From GCA-2684655 sp963974725 (lineage in GTDB: Bacteria; Planctomycetota; UBA1135; UBA2386), in contig CAXBFC010000001.1 in the NCBI GenBank assembly GCA_963974725.1, positions 1 through 64,000 of the forward strand: a stretch of 64,000 nt of DNA. The letters run 5' to 3'. The position numbers and the translations under genes are program-made. Shown one piece after another: positions 43,017-52,209 of the stretch (its first letter is position 1; the number at the start of each line of letters is the position of its first letter). The notes under the pieces were generated by a model. That model was not told the DNA's origin and searched no databases. It was given only the letters and a program-made list of their open reading frames with translations.

Positions 43017-44683
43017 TGAACCAACACGCGCTCGTTGCGGCCCGCAATCGGCCCCAGAGGTGGCTGTTCGAGCAGCATCTTTGGCGATTCTCCCATGAAG
43101 CAGCGCACGCCTTCGAGCACGACCACGATCGTGACGGTGCTCCACATCAGCCGCTTGATCCAAATGGCCGATAACCGCGCGAGCAACAAACGCTCGACCG
43201 CGATCGCCCACAACAACGCCAACGACGGGATGCACAACGCGCCCATCCGTGCGTAGCCAAAGAACAGCACGATCGCGAGCAGCTTGCTCAGCGTGAACAG
43301 CACGAACGGCACCACCCCCGAGAGACTGCGCGCCGACCACAATCCAAACAGCGCCAACGCCAACAGCAAGCCGCGCCAAACCGCAGCGATGCCGGTCATC
43401 GCCACCGTCATGTCCACCGGTTCCCGCACGCCCGACATGCCGAGCGGCATCGAGTAGCTGCCAACGCCAGTCGCCATGCCACGCCACGAGTGCAGCAGCT
43501 TCTGCCCCATCAACCACAGCGCCCAGCCGGGGCGAGCAAGCCACCGGTCGAGGCCGATGCGGTAGCCGTGGTTGATGATCTCCAGGTGCGGCGGGTAGTC
43601 GAAGCGCAACGGCCCGTTCGGCTGCAAACAGACTTGGATGTCCGGCGAATAGCGCTCGACGCCACCCTTGAGCGGCGGTCGATGATCGAGTGCCGTGCGA
43701 GAGAACGTTCCGGTGCTCGTCTCGTAGTTGGCGAGGCAGAAGTTCATCGGCCCATACATCACCAGCAACGGCGTCGACAACGGTTCTGGCCGATAGCCGT
43801 AGGCTTCATCGAGCACCGCGAGATCACTGACGCGAACGCGCGTGCCGCCGCGCATCTTGACGGTGTCGTTGACGAACCCGAACGTCGAGTAGCGAATGAA
43901 CGCTGGCGTTCTGCTGAGGATATCGAGCGCGTCAAGATCCCATGGAAGAGCCAGTGGCGGCCCGGGGAATGGCTTTGGTGGCCGACCGGGAAAGCCCTGT
44001 TTGTTCACCCGGGAAACCATGTCGGACGCCTGCACCTGCCACGGCACGAACGTCGCAAACATCGCGATCGCAGCCACCCCGGCAACCATGCGACCGTGCG
44101 GACGCGCGCGCACAAACAACCACAGCAACGCCATGCCAGCGAACGCCAGGTGTTCGGCGCGGAAGTAACACGCGATCGCCTGCAACACGCCAAACAGAAT
44201 CGCCGCAGAGATGCTCACTTTGTGGCGAAGGGTCTGCAACGGAAACAGGCCGAGCACAAACAGCAACAAGTATGGAATGCCGGAGTGCAGGCCACTGCCG
44301 ATGACCACGAGTGCGGAACTGACGGCGCAGATGCCACCAGTTAGCAGAGCGACGCGCTCGGAAAAGCTGCGCCGCAACAGCAGGTACAACAGCGGTGCTA
44401 GCAGCGCGCCCAGCACCACCATGACGGCGCGTGCAAACCCGAACGAGCTGCCATCGGTCAGCCATGGCATCAGCCAGGACATGCCGGGTGGATGCAGCGG
44501 CAACGCGTTCTGCATGTCGCCGTCGCCGCGCAGCAACATCTGCAACCACTTCGGGGTGTCGCCTTCGTAGGCAATCGAGTTGGGCAACTCGCGATCGGGC
44601 GTCGCCAACCAAAAGCACGTTCGGACGAACGCGCCGAGGACAAACAGACTCAGCGCTCGGTAACGGCTTGATGCAACACTCAT
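43004..44683 (-). CDS. GT-C/GT39-like integral membrane glycosyltransferase
   Basis: A 559-residue membrane protein with about ten or more hydrophobic helices. After the first helix (YRALSLFVLGAFVRTCFWLA) there is a loop with Glu-Gly-Asp (IAYEGDTPKW) where GT-C enzymes have their catalytic acidic residue, then helices such as LLYLLLRRSF and SALVVIGSGLHSGIPYLLLF. A soluble region follows (about 215-370). This is the layout of dolichyl/undecaprenyl-phosphate-mannose-type transferases that add sugars or aminoarabinose to lipids or proteins outside the cytoplasmic membrane. The donor and acceptor are unknown. It follows the M14 peptidase gene by 9 bases on the same strand. Confidence 0.75.
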   Translation of the reverse strand: MSVASSRYRALSLFVLGAFVRTCFWLATPDRELPNSIAYEGDTPKWLQMLLRGDGDMQNALPLHPPGMSWLMPWLTDGSSFGFARAVMVVLGALLAPLLYLLLRRSFSERVALLTGGICAVSSALVVIGSGLHSGIPYLLLFVLGLFPLQTLRHKVSISAAILFGVLQAIACYFRAEHLAFAGMALLWLFVRARPHGRMVAGVAAIAMFATFVPWQVQASDMVSRVNKQGFPGRPPKPFPGPPLALPWDLDALDILSRTPAFIRYSTFGFVNDTVKMRGGTRVRVSDLAVLDEAYGYRPEPLSTPLLVMYGPMNFCLANYETSTGTFSRTALDHRPPLKGGVERYSPDIQVCLQPNGPLRFDYPPHLEIINHGYRIGLDRWLARPGWALWLMGQKLLHSWRGMATGVGSYSMPLGMSGVREPVDMTVAMTGIAAVWRGLLLALALFGLWSARSLSGVVPFVLFTLSKLLAIVLFFGYARMGALCIPSLALLWAIAVERLLLARLSAIWIKRLMWSTVTIVVVLEGVRCFMGESPKMLLEQPPLGPIAGRNERVLVHYLR

Positions 44684-44692
44684 GGATGCTTG

Positions 44693-47164
44693 CTACTGCA
44701 GCGTCACGACCGGCGCATTGCCACCAAATGCGATCGAACCGTTCGCAACAACGACAGTTTGGAAGGCCAAATCGATTCCGATCAACCCGGCCTGAACAGG
44801 CAGCGGTAGCTCGAACGACGCGTAGCCGCTACTTGTCATGGTCTGCAACGGGAACAGCGCGACCGTCGTCGGATCCAGCAGCAACGTGCCCGCAACTCCA
44901 GGAGCGGTCAGCCCCGGGCCGAGTCCCAACGCACCAACTGGCAACAGTAAGCCGCCGTCGGGGCCGTTCATGCCAATGCGAAGGTCGGTGCCGAGCACGC
45001 CCGAACCAAGCAACGTGACCGCACCGTCCGGAGCGGCGCCCAGGATCTCAAACCCGTCGACCGACGCCTCGACCAACGAAGCATTCAGGTCTTGCGCACG
45101 CACCCTGACGATCATCTCACTGGTCAACGGACCAGCCAACGGCAACTCCAGCCGCTGCCAGGATCCCGTCGAAGTCGTTCGCGAATACAGCGAGCTCCAG
45201 TTGACGCCGTTGTCGCCGCTCACTTCGACCAGCAACGCGTCGTTGCTCTGACTCTCTCCATAGAACAGATCGAACGCCACGGAGGCCGCACCCAGGTGCG
45301 ACAAGTCCATCACCGGGGACCACAGGTCGGTGTAGCCCGTGTCGACGTCATAGGTGCCAGCAGATGCGCCGGGCCGGCCATCGGTCACCCAGCACATCGA
45401 GCCTCCCGGTGTCGTCTGGGTGCCCGGCTGCAACACGACCCCACCCGAACTGGTCTGCGTCGGCGCGGCACGCTCCCACAACCCGGTCGTCGCCGTGCCA
45501 CCCGGGGCGCGCGCAAAGCCGTGGTCTTGCTCGAAGTCCTCGTCGACACAGGTGCGCAACGGCACCAACACGACGTCGAGCGGCAGATCTTGCGTCCGCC
45601 CATCGCCGGTCACCCGCACAAGCAGTTGCGCGACGCTCGCCGGGTAATTGCTCGGGATGGAGAACGTCAACGGCATGAGGACATTGTCGCCGCTGCCAAA
45701 GGCCGCCACCGACCCCAACGACACGACGTTGGTGCCCAAGACCAGCGACGGACTGACGGCGAGCAACTCCAGCGTCAACGGTGCCGCAGCCATGCCGACG
45801 TTGTCGAGCGTCACCACGACTTCGCCGGTTTCGCCAGGTTCGACGACCAGGTTGCCATTGCCACCCGGCGCTTCCGTGACAACCGTCGTATTGACTACGA
45901 ACGCCGCGCCCGCCGTCAGCGCTGCCTTGCGGAACATGCGTTGATGGCGCCGCGCAATCACTTCGATGGTCGGGCCCACCGGCCAGAACCCACCTTCGTT
46001 GGCCCGCCCCAGCTCCGCCGTCCAAGAGAATGAGCCGCGCGCCACGTGGTGGTGGTCGACGGACGTTCCAGACGAGATGTAGAGCAGCGTGCCCCAACGC
46101 CCATGATTGATACCGCTCTCCGCGACCATGAAGGCCCCGAGCACATTGTAGGCAGCGACGTTTGCTGGATCCGCAGCCTGGTAGGCCCAGGGCCGCAACA
46201 ACACATCCGTGTAGCTATGCGTACTGAACACTTGCACGAATTGGCGCGACGCGGCGAACGCCTCGACCGCGGCAACTTCCGGCTCCGAGAACGGCCCCGT
46301 GCCTCGATACGTTTCACTGCTCGTGCTCGTCGAACTGCCACCATTCGGCGCGTTCCAGAACGTCGCGTAGTTGCGGTTGAGGTCGACGCCGAACGTTCCA
46401 TTGCCGTTGTTGCGGCGATTCTTCCGCCACATGCCGCCCCCATTCGGGTTGGTCGTGGCGTTGTATTCATAGCCATCCGGATTGACGCATGGCACGAAGT
46501 ACAGTTCGCGTTCATTGATCAAGAACGTCGCTTCCGCATCGTTGCCATAGCCATCGAGCAACTCGTCCATGAACAACAACGTTGCCGACATCGACAGCGG
46601 CTCCCGCGCGTGATGTAGCGCGTCGTAGTAGACCTCAGGCTCGCCTTCGTCGACCGCGACGTTGTCACTGATCTTGACCATCCACAAGTCGCGCCCCTCG
46701 ATCGATTGCCCGATGCTGATTCGCTGCGAACACAGGTTGGGATAGTTGGCCGCGAAGTCGTCGAGGATGGAGAGCATCTCGGCAAGGGTGTAGTGGCCGC
46801 CCATCGCTCCCTGTCCGATCGGTGGCGTCAACGTATCGACACTACTCAATGGGAACTGCGCCACTGCGGCGGCGTGAGCAGCCGCCATGTCGGCGATCCT
46901 GACGATGTGCTTCAAGTTCGCTTGCCGCAACAGCTGCACGTCGCCGGGTCGCGCGATGATCTCGATGCGTCGCTGCCCCAACAACGGTTGCCGGCAACCA
47001 GCCAGGTCGAGATCGAGCGCCAACAATTGCTGCAGTTGCGCTGGCCCCGTGACGCGCACTTCCACCAACGAACGCGTGGCCGCTGCGCCGGTCGATTGAG
47101 CAGACAGCCCAACGCCACTAGCCATGGCGCAAGCGAGAAGAACGACACGAATCGAGAGATACAT
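44693..47164 (-). CDS. Secreted M14 zinc carboxypeptidase with C-terminal surface domains
   Basis: An 823-residue exported metallopeptidase. Residues about 120-400 are a peptidase M14 domain: GHYTLAEMLSIL, zinc motif HAREP (His185, Glu188), GVDLNRNYATFW, third ligand His316 in FSTHSYTD and catalytic Glu384 in SWTAELG. Then come a beta domain with NVGMAAAPLTLELLAVSP, a jelly-roll/MAM-like domain (DLSHLGAASVAFDLFYGESQ) and the roughly 100-residue C-terminal module shared with other exported proteins here (VGALGLGPGLTAPGVAGTLL, ending VANGSIAFGG). It should trim C-terminal residues from proteins or peptides outside the cell. The GT39-like gene follows 9 bases downstream. Confidence 0.92.
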   Translation of the reverse strand: MYLSIRVVLLACAMASGVGLSAQSTGAAATRSLVEVRVTGPAQLQQLLALDLDLAGCRQPLLGQRRIEIIARPGDVQLLRQANLKHIVRIADMAAAHAAAVAQFPLSSVDTLTPPIGQGAMGGHYTLAEMLSILDDFAANYPNLCSQRISIGQSIEGRDLWMVKISDNVAVDEGEPEVYYDALHHAREPLSMSATLLFMDELLDGYGNDAEATFLINERELYFVPCVNPDGYEYNATTNPNGGGMWRKNRRNNGNGTFGVDLNRNYATFWNAPNGGSSTSTSSETYRGTGPFSEPEVAAVEAFAASRQFVQVFSTHSYTDVLLRPWAYQAADPANVAAYNVLGAFMVAESGINHGRWGTLLYISSGTSVDHHHVARGSFSWTAELGRANEGGFWPVGPTIEVIARRHQRMFRKAALTAGAAFVVNTTVVTEAPGGNGNLVVEPGETGEVVVTLDNVGMAAAPLTLELLAVSPSLVLGTNVVSLGSVAAFGSGDNVLMPLTFSIPSNYPASVAQLLVRVTGDGRTQDLPLDVVLVPLRTCVDEDFEQDHGFARAPGGTATTGLWERAAPTQTSSGGVVLQPGTQTTPGGSMCWVTDGRPGASAGTYDVDTGYTDLWSPVMDLSHLGAASVAFDLFYGESQSNDALLVEVSGDNGVNWSSLYSRTTSTGSWQRLELPLAGPLTSEMIVRVRAQDLNASLVEASVDGFEILGAAPDGAVTLLGSGVLGTDLRIGMNGPDGGLLLPVGALGLGPGLTAPGVAGTLLLDPTTVALFPLQTMTSSGYASFELPLPVQAGLIGIDLAFQTVVVANGSIAFGGNAPVVTLQ

Positions 47165-47218
47165 CGCGGACGCAATCTAACGCCAAATCAACCTTGGTGG
47201 CCCACTAGAGTCACGTTC

Positions 47219-47917
47219 ATGAAGCGCCTTGCCCCGGTGTTACTCCTGGCCGCTTGCCAAGTCGGCCCTGTGATGGTTAGTCCGGAACCAACGCAGCCAC
47301 CTCGCATCGCTCGAGATCGAGTTGGCATCGTATTGATCGACGCACAGCCGGCGTTTTGGCGCAGCATGCATGGTCCGTCCGAACCGGTCATGGAGCGAAT
47401 CGAACAACTGCTGATCCATGCCAGCATCACCGACACGCCCATCGTCGCAACCTTCGAGGTGCCGACCAAGCGCAACGGCGAGCTGCCCGAACGACTAGAG
47501 CAGGTTTGGCCCGCCCATGGCCATCGCCATGAAAAGCGTACGTTCGATTGCTGTCGCGAACCAGCGATCGCCACGACCTTGCGAGCGCTCGGCGTCGAGC
47601 AAGTCGTCGTCGCCGGTGCCGAAACCGACGTATGTGTGATGCAGTCGTGCCTCGGTTTGCTCGGGCTCGGCTTCGAAGTGTTCCTGCTCGAGGACTGCGT
47701 CTTTTCGAATGAAGCGAACATCGGCCCGGCCTTGCGCCGCATGCAGCTGGCCGGAGTCGTACCGACAACGTACAAGTCCTACTTCTACGCCATGGAGCAA
47801 ACAGTCGACTTCGATGCAATCCCGAGGGAATGGCAAGAACGCCTGAAGCAGCACAAAAAGCGCTATCGTTCTCCCTACGGACTTAGCCCGTTCTCGTCCG
47901 GTGCCCGGGGACTATGA
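47219..47917 (+). CDS. Isochorismatase-family hydrolase, lipoprotein
   Basis: A 232-residue protein from ATG 47219; longer upstream frames overlap the peptidase gene. The lipobox LLLAAC (Cys13) marks it as a lipoprotein, unusual for a family that is mostly cytoplasmic. The cysteine-hydrolase triad is present: Asp41 in VLIDAQPAF, Lys106 in HEKRTFD and Cys139 in AGAETDVCVMQSC. Family members cleave isochorismate, nicotinamide, ureido- or oxamate-type amides; this one cannot be assigned further. It stands 54 bases upstream of the histidine kinase gene on the same strand. Confidence 0.88.
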   Translation: MKRLAPVLLLAACQVGPVMVSPEPTQPPRIARDRVGIVLIDAQPAFWRSMHGPSEPVMERIEQLLIHASITDTPIVATFEVPTKRNGELPERLEQVWPAHGHRHEKRTFDCCREPAIATTLRALGVEQVVVAGAETDVCVMQSCLGLLGLGFEVFLLEDCVFSNEANIGPALRRMQLAGVVPTTYKSYFYAMEQTVDFDAIPREWQERLKQHKKRYRSPYGLSPFSSGARGL

Positions 47918-47971
47918 CACAGTCCCCCGCAACGATCCTCGACCCAGCAACAAGCTTTACTCGACGGCAAC

Positions 47972-50317
47972 ATGAGCCTCTCCAAGCCGGATCATGATCA
48001 CGCTGCAACGAATGGCCAAGCGTGCATGCTGGACAGTGCCGGCAAGATCGTGTGGACCAACGATGCTTGGCGGCACAACGGATCGCCACTGCCGATCCCG
48101 CTGGACGTTGGCGACAACTACCACACTGCGTGCCAGGGCGTGCGCACGGCGATTGCAGATGCGAGCAAGCTCGTCGCGGCGCTTGAGAGCCTACTGAGCT
48201 CCAACGCGGAGCACTTCAGCCTTGAGGTCTGCTGGCACCCAAAGGATGCGTCGGCACCGACTCGGGACAACACTCCCGGTCACTGCTTGATCCGGGCACA
48301 TGCGATCACGATCGACGGCAGTCGCCGCTTCATGATCTGCCACGAAGATGTCAGCGAAGCGCGGACCGCAACGGCAGCCCTGTATGCCAGTGAAGAGCGC
48401 TATCGACAGTTCTTCGAGGCTTCACCCGACGCTGTGTTCTTGCTATCCAGCTCGCCTGAGGACACCGGGCGCATCCTGGACGCCAACACCAACGCAGCGG
48501 TAATCCACGGCTACACGCGCGACGAACTGCTGACCATGTCCATTGGCGACCTCGATGTCGGTGAGGACGCAGAGCTTGTCAAGCAGCGCATCGCTTCGTT
48601 GTTCGCGAAGGGCAGCATCGCGTTCACCGCGACCCACCGACGCCGCGACGGCAGCCAGTTCCCGGTGGAAGTCACCGCACGCACGGTGACCGTCGGCGGC
48701 CAACCATGCATCATTTCATTCCATCGTGACACCAGCGAACGACGCGAGTTCGAACACGCCATGCGCGAGAACAAGATGCGCATCGACCTGGCCGCACGCG
48801 CCAGTCGGGTCGGATTCTGGCACTGGGACCTGCACGACAACACGGTCATCTTCAGCCCAGAGTGGAAGGCGCAGATCGGCTACGCACCTGATGAGATCGA
48901 AGACGACTTCGAGGAATGGCGGAATCGCGTGCACCCAGACGACCTTGAGCGCGCAATGCTCGCCGTCAACAACCACATTTCCGGGAAGGCGGACGACTAC
49001 GTCACGGAGTTCCGCTTCCGACACCGGGATGGCTCCTACCGATGGATCTACGTGCGCGGCGAAGTGGCCCGCGACGCAACCGGCCAGCCGTTGCGATTCG
49101 TTGGCTGCCACGTTGACATCACGGCGACCAAGCAAGCCGAAGTAGAACGAGAACTGATGACGCAACGGTTGAACCAACTGCAGCGTATCGAAGCCATGGG
49201 CACGCTCGCGGGCGGCATTGCCCACGACTTCAACAACATCCTTGGCATCATCTCCGGCAACGTCGAGCTCGCACTGGCAACGACCGAAGATCCATCGTTG
49301 ACCGAGTCGTTGACGGAGATTCACAAGGCAGGTCTACGAGCCGGCTCGCTGGTTCGCCAGATCTTGTCCTTCAGTCGCGAAGAGGCTCCCGAACGCAAGA
49401 CGGTCAAACTCAGCGCCATCGTCGAAGAGGCCGTTCGGCTGCTTCGCTCTTCGACACCCCAGCACATCAAGATCGACAGCACGATCGAGACCAACGGCGC
49501 CATTGCATTCGCCGATCCCGAGCAGCTTCATCAAGCGTTGGTCAACCTTGGCACCAACGCTTGCCACGCGATCGGGGATGGCTCAGGCCACGTCAACCTA
49601 CGCCTGACCAGCGGTCCGATACCGGAGCACCTGACCACAGCGCCAATCGTCCCCACCGACGCAGACTGTGCGATTCTCGAGATCTCGGATGATGGCGAAG
49701 GCATGAGCGAGGAGTTGCAGAGCCGCATCTTCGAGCCATTCTTCACCACCAAGACCACCGGCCAGGGCACGGGTCTGGGACTGTCCGTCGTGCACGGCAT
49801 CGTCGCAGCCCACGGCGGCGCCATCGACCTGGAAAGCAAACTCGGCACCGGCACGACCTTCCGCATCTTCCTACCGCCCAGCACGGTCGGCGACCAAGCA
49901 CCGCCGCCCAGTCGTGCGAAGCCATCGGGAACAGGCGTGCATGTGCTGCTGGTCGACGACGAGCCCAACCTGCTGCGTGTACTGACGAGAGGACTGCAAC
50001 GCTATGACTTCGAGATAACCAGCCTTACGGATCCGAAGGCGGCGGTCGCCGCGATCAAGGAAGCACCAGATCGCTTCGCCGTGTTCATCACCGACTTCGA
50101 CATGCCCGGCCTCAACGGCATCGAGTCGACCCGCATCATCCGTGAGATTTGCCCAGATCTGCCGATCCTGCTGTGCTCAGGATTCATGGACAACAAGACC
50201 TCGACGGAAGCCAGCGAGGCCGGCGTCACACGCCTGATGACCAAGCCGATCTCGGTGAGGCACCTCGCGCAGACGATCTGCGAGTTGCATGGCGCCTCAA
50301 GCGATCGCAACGCTTAG
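47972..50317 (+). CDS. PAS-domain hybrid histidine kinase with receiver domain
   Basis: A 781-residue cytoplasmic sensor without membrane helices. It has three PAS-like regions: about 15-125, about 130-260 (FFEASPDAVFLLSS, RRRDGSQFPVEVTARTV) and about 270-390 (GFWHWDLHDN, FRFRHRDGSYRWIYVRGEV). Then a HisKA domain with phospho-His418 in GGIAHDFNNIL, an HATPase domain with LVNLGTNACHAI, ISDDGEGM and GTGLGLSVVHGI, and a C-terminal receiver with LLVDDEPNLLRVL and Asp708 in ITDFDMPGLNG. It would phosphorylate itself and pass the phosphate to its own receiver; no output regulator is encoded nearby. PAS ligand unknown. Confidence 0.94.
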   Translation: MSLSKPDHDHAATNGQACMLDSAGKIVWTNDAWRHNGSPLPIPLDVGDNYHTACQGVRTAIADASKLVAALESLLSSNAEHFSLEVCWHPKDASAPTRDNTPGHCLIRAHAITIDGSRRFMICHEDVSEARTATAALYASEERYRQFFEASPDAVFLLSSSPEDTGRILDANTNAAVIHGYTRDELLTMSIGDLDVGEDAELVKQRIASLFAKGSIAFTATHRRRDGSQFPVEVTARTVTVGGQPCIISFHRDTSERREFEHAMRENKMRIDLAARASRVGFWHWDLHDNTVIFSPEWKAQIGYAPDEIEDDFEEWRNRVHPDDLERAMLAVNNHISGKADDYVTEFRFRHRDGSYRWIYVRGEVARDATGQPLRFVGCHVDITATKQAEVERELMTQRLNQLQRIEAMGTLAGGIAHDFNNILGIISGNVELALATTEDPSLTESLTEIHKAGLRAGSLVRQILSFSREEAPERKTVKLSAIVEEAVRLLRSSTPQHIKIDSTIETNGAIAFADPEQLHQALVNLGTNACHAIGDGSGHVNLRLTSGPIPEHLTTAPIVPTDADCAILEISDDGEGMSEELQSRIFEPFFTTKTTGQGTGLGLSVVHGIVAAHGGAIDLESKLGTGTTFRIFLPPSTVGDQAPPPSRAKPSGTGVHVLLVDDEPNLLRVLTRGLQRYDFEITSLTDPKAAVAAIKEAPDRFAVFITDFDMPGLNGIESTRIIREICPDLPILLCSGFMDNKTSTEASEAGVTRLMTKPISVRHLAQTICELHGASSDRNA

Positions 50318-50366
50318 CAGCCCGTTGCAGAATTCGTCCAGCTCCCAGCCGTTGTTCAACGGGCTG
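50318..50366. repeat. Inverted repeat after the histidine kinase gene
   Basis: CAGCCCGTTG (50318-50327) and CAACGGGCTG (50357-50366) are perfect 10-bp inverted copies with a 29-nt loop, directly after the kinase stop codon. There is no T-run, so it is at best an mRNA 3'-end structure. Confidence 0.7.
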
Positions 50367-50643
50367 TTCGCACGCGGCCTGCCGTGCGCCACCAATTCGT
50401 GCGGTCGCTCTCACTGCCGGCCGGCTGTGCGTACCATGCGATGACATGACATGACCCGCCCCATCGCTTGGCTTGCGATCATCACCTTGCTGCTGGCGAC
50501 TGGTTGGTAGCGACACCACGAACGGGAATTCTTGCCCTCTGCGTGAGCATCCAAAAACACCACGCCCAGAAGCGCGTCAGGTGCTAGCGCAGTCGCACGC
50601 AACCATGGATGATGAGGACTCGCACGCGGCAGCCGGAGACTTC
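50367..50643. other. Intergenic stretch with no supported gene
   Basis: Together with the inverted repeat this makes about 325 bases between the kinase and the next start. The upstream extension of the following frame runs through it, but lacks protein character. I see no RNA gene or terminator. Confidence 0.4.
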
Positions 50644-52089
50644 ATGAGCATCAAGCGATCGGCATTTCTTCTCGCCTGGATTGGCATCGCAATCGCGCCC
50701 ATCGCAGCGCAAGAGGCCTCTACAGGCCGAGACGAACACCTGCTCCACGGCGCCGTCACGGTAGTGCACGACCAGAAGGGCGCCGCCAACGCACGATTCA
50801 CGCTGTGGGTCAGCTACCCCAACCGTCACACGGACTTCCTCGATCACGCCCAGTATCTGGCCGACTTGCAGTCGCGCTTTGGCGACAAGGGAATCGCGAT
50901 CGGCGTTGTGCTTCCGGAAGCAGACGCTGTTCACATCGCCGGCACCAAACCCCGCATGGTCGTCGCGAGAGCCGACGACAAAGATCAGCTCGCCGACATC
51001 GTGACCATGACCTGCGTCGTCACGGAAGCTACCAGCGGTGCCGCGCTCGTATCGCTGAACTCGCTCGACCTCGCCGTCGATACCATCAAGGGTTTGCTTA
51101 CGGACACGTATGACCACGAGGCCCAGGTTCAGGCCAACAACGTGCTCGAATCGACGTGGGCGAACATCTGCGACGGAGGCGAGTTCGACGCGATGGTCAA
51201 ACAGTGCCTGACGACCTATCCGCATTCGGGGCGTGCGCATGCCTGCGCCGTCCTCAATCAGTGGTGGTGCAAAGGCGACCTCATTGCCGCTCGCAAGGCA
51301 ATCGATACCGGCCTGCAAGCGCTGAGCAACGACGCGGTGCCGATGTCGATCTTTGTCGACTTGGTGCTGCGCGGCGATCGCTTTGATCCGCAACTCGCAC
51401 GCAAGCTTGCGATGGCGATGGCGCCGGTTGCCGCCGGCGCATCCGACGGGCCATTTACGCAACTCGTCTATCTGCGGGCCCTGCTACGCGATGGCCAAGA
51501 ACGCATGGCTGGCCGCATCTGTGCAACCCTGCCGAAGCGCATCAGCGACCGGGCCGACCTTCAGCTGCACTTCGCCGAAACCCTGATGGAGAGCAGCAAC
51601 CCGATGGCGCACCGCGACGCAGCAGAACGTGCGATCCAGAATGCGGAAGCCAACAGCGGCCTCCGCAAGTTGGTCTACGCGGCCCGGCACAAGCTGTTGA
51701 AGCGCTGCCAGGAAGACGAGGCTGCCGAGAAGCTGATGAAGGAATACCGCGCCAGAAACCTAGGCAGCGGACTCAACAACGACGCGTGGTATCTGATCGT
51801 GCAGCCGCAAACGATGGGCCGCTTCGACACGATGGCACTCGCGCAATGCGAAGAGATGCTGCGGGTCGACAAGAACATCGACTATGGCAGCATGGACACC
51901 GTGGCGCTCGCGCACTTCGTCAACGGCTTGGTGCAGAAGGCCGTCGAAATGCAGACCACTGCATCGAAGCAGAGCGGTAACGACCCGGTCTACGTCGCGC
52001 GCCTGAAGCGCTACCAGGCAACCTTGGCCGAGATCGACGCGCGCCAACGCGAACAAAAGTTGAAGGAACAGGGCAAGCTGAAGAAGTAG
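50644..52089 (+). CDS. Secreted thioredoxin-fold plus TPR-like helical protein
   Basis: A 481-residue exported protein from ATG 50644, which has GGAGA 6 bases upstream and a signal peptide (FLLAWIGIAIAPIAAQ). Residues about 35-150 look like a thioredoxin/AhpC-type fold (ANARFTLWVSYPNRHTDFLDHAQYLADLQSRFGDKGIAIGVVL), but without a Cys pair at the active site. Residues about 170-470 are helical, TPR-like repeats (AAERAIQNAEANSGLRKLVYAARHKLLKR), ending in a charged tail. It resembles the protein at 58157-59278 in layout, which also has a degenerate thioredoxin domain plus helices. It probably binds rather than reduces; role unknown. Confidence 0.65.
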   Translation: MSIKRSAFLLAWIGIAIAPIAAQEASTGRDEHLLHGAVTVVHDQKGAANARFTLWVSYPNRHTDFLDHAQYLADLQSRFGDKGIAIGVVLPEADAVHIAGTKPRMVVARADDKDQLADIVTMTCVVTEATSGAALVSLNSLDLAVDTIKGLLTDTYDHEAQVQANNVLESTWANICDGGEFDAMVKQCLTTYPHSGRAHACAVLNQWWCKGDLIAARKAIDTGLQALSNDAVPMSIFVDLVLRGDRFDPQLARKLAMAMAPVAAGASDGPFTQLVYLRALLRDGQERMAGRICATLPKRISDRADLQLHFAETLMESSNPMAHRDAAERAIQNAEANSGLRKLVYAARHKLLKRCQEDEAAEKLMKEYRARNLGSGLNNDAWYLIVQPQTMGRFDTMALAQCEEMLRVDKNIDYGSMDTVALAHFVNGLVQKAVEMQTTASKQSGNDPVYVARLKRYQATLAEIDARQREQKLKEQGKLKK

Positions 52090-52098
52090 CGGGCGCTA

Positions 52099-52191
52099 CC
52101 CAATCGGCCCCATCCCCCAATCGGCCCCAATCCCCAATCGGCCCCAATCCCCAATCGGCCCATCCCCCAATCGGCCCAGCCCCCAATCGCC
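52099..52191. repeat. Six-unit 16-17 bp tandem repeat between convergent genes
   Basis: Units of type CCCAATCGGCCCCAATC at 52099, 52116 and 52133 (17 bp), 52150 and 52166 (16 bp), and a partial one at 52182. It starts 9 bases after the stop of the thioredoxin/TPR gene and ends 19 bases before the stop of the sugar dehydrogenase gene. Confidence 0.93.
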
Positions 52192-52209
52192 GGCAGCCCC
52201 TCGCCCGCG

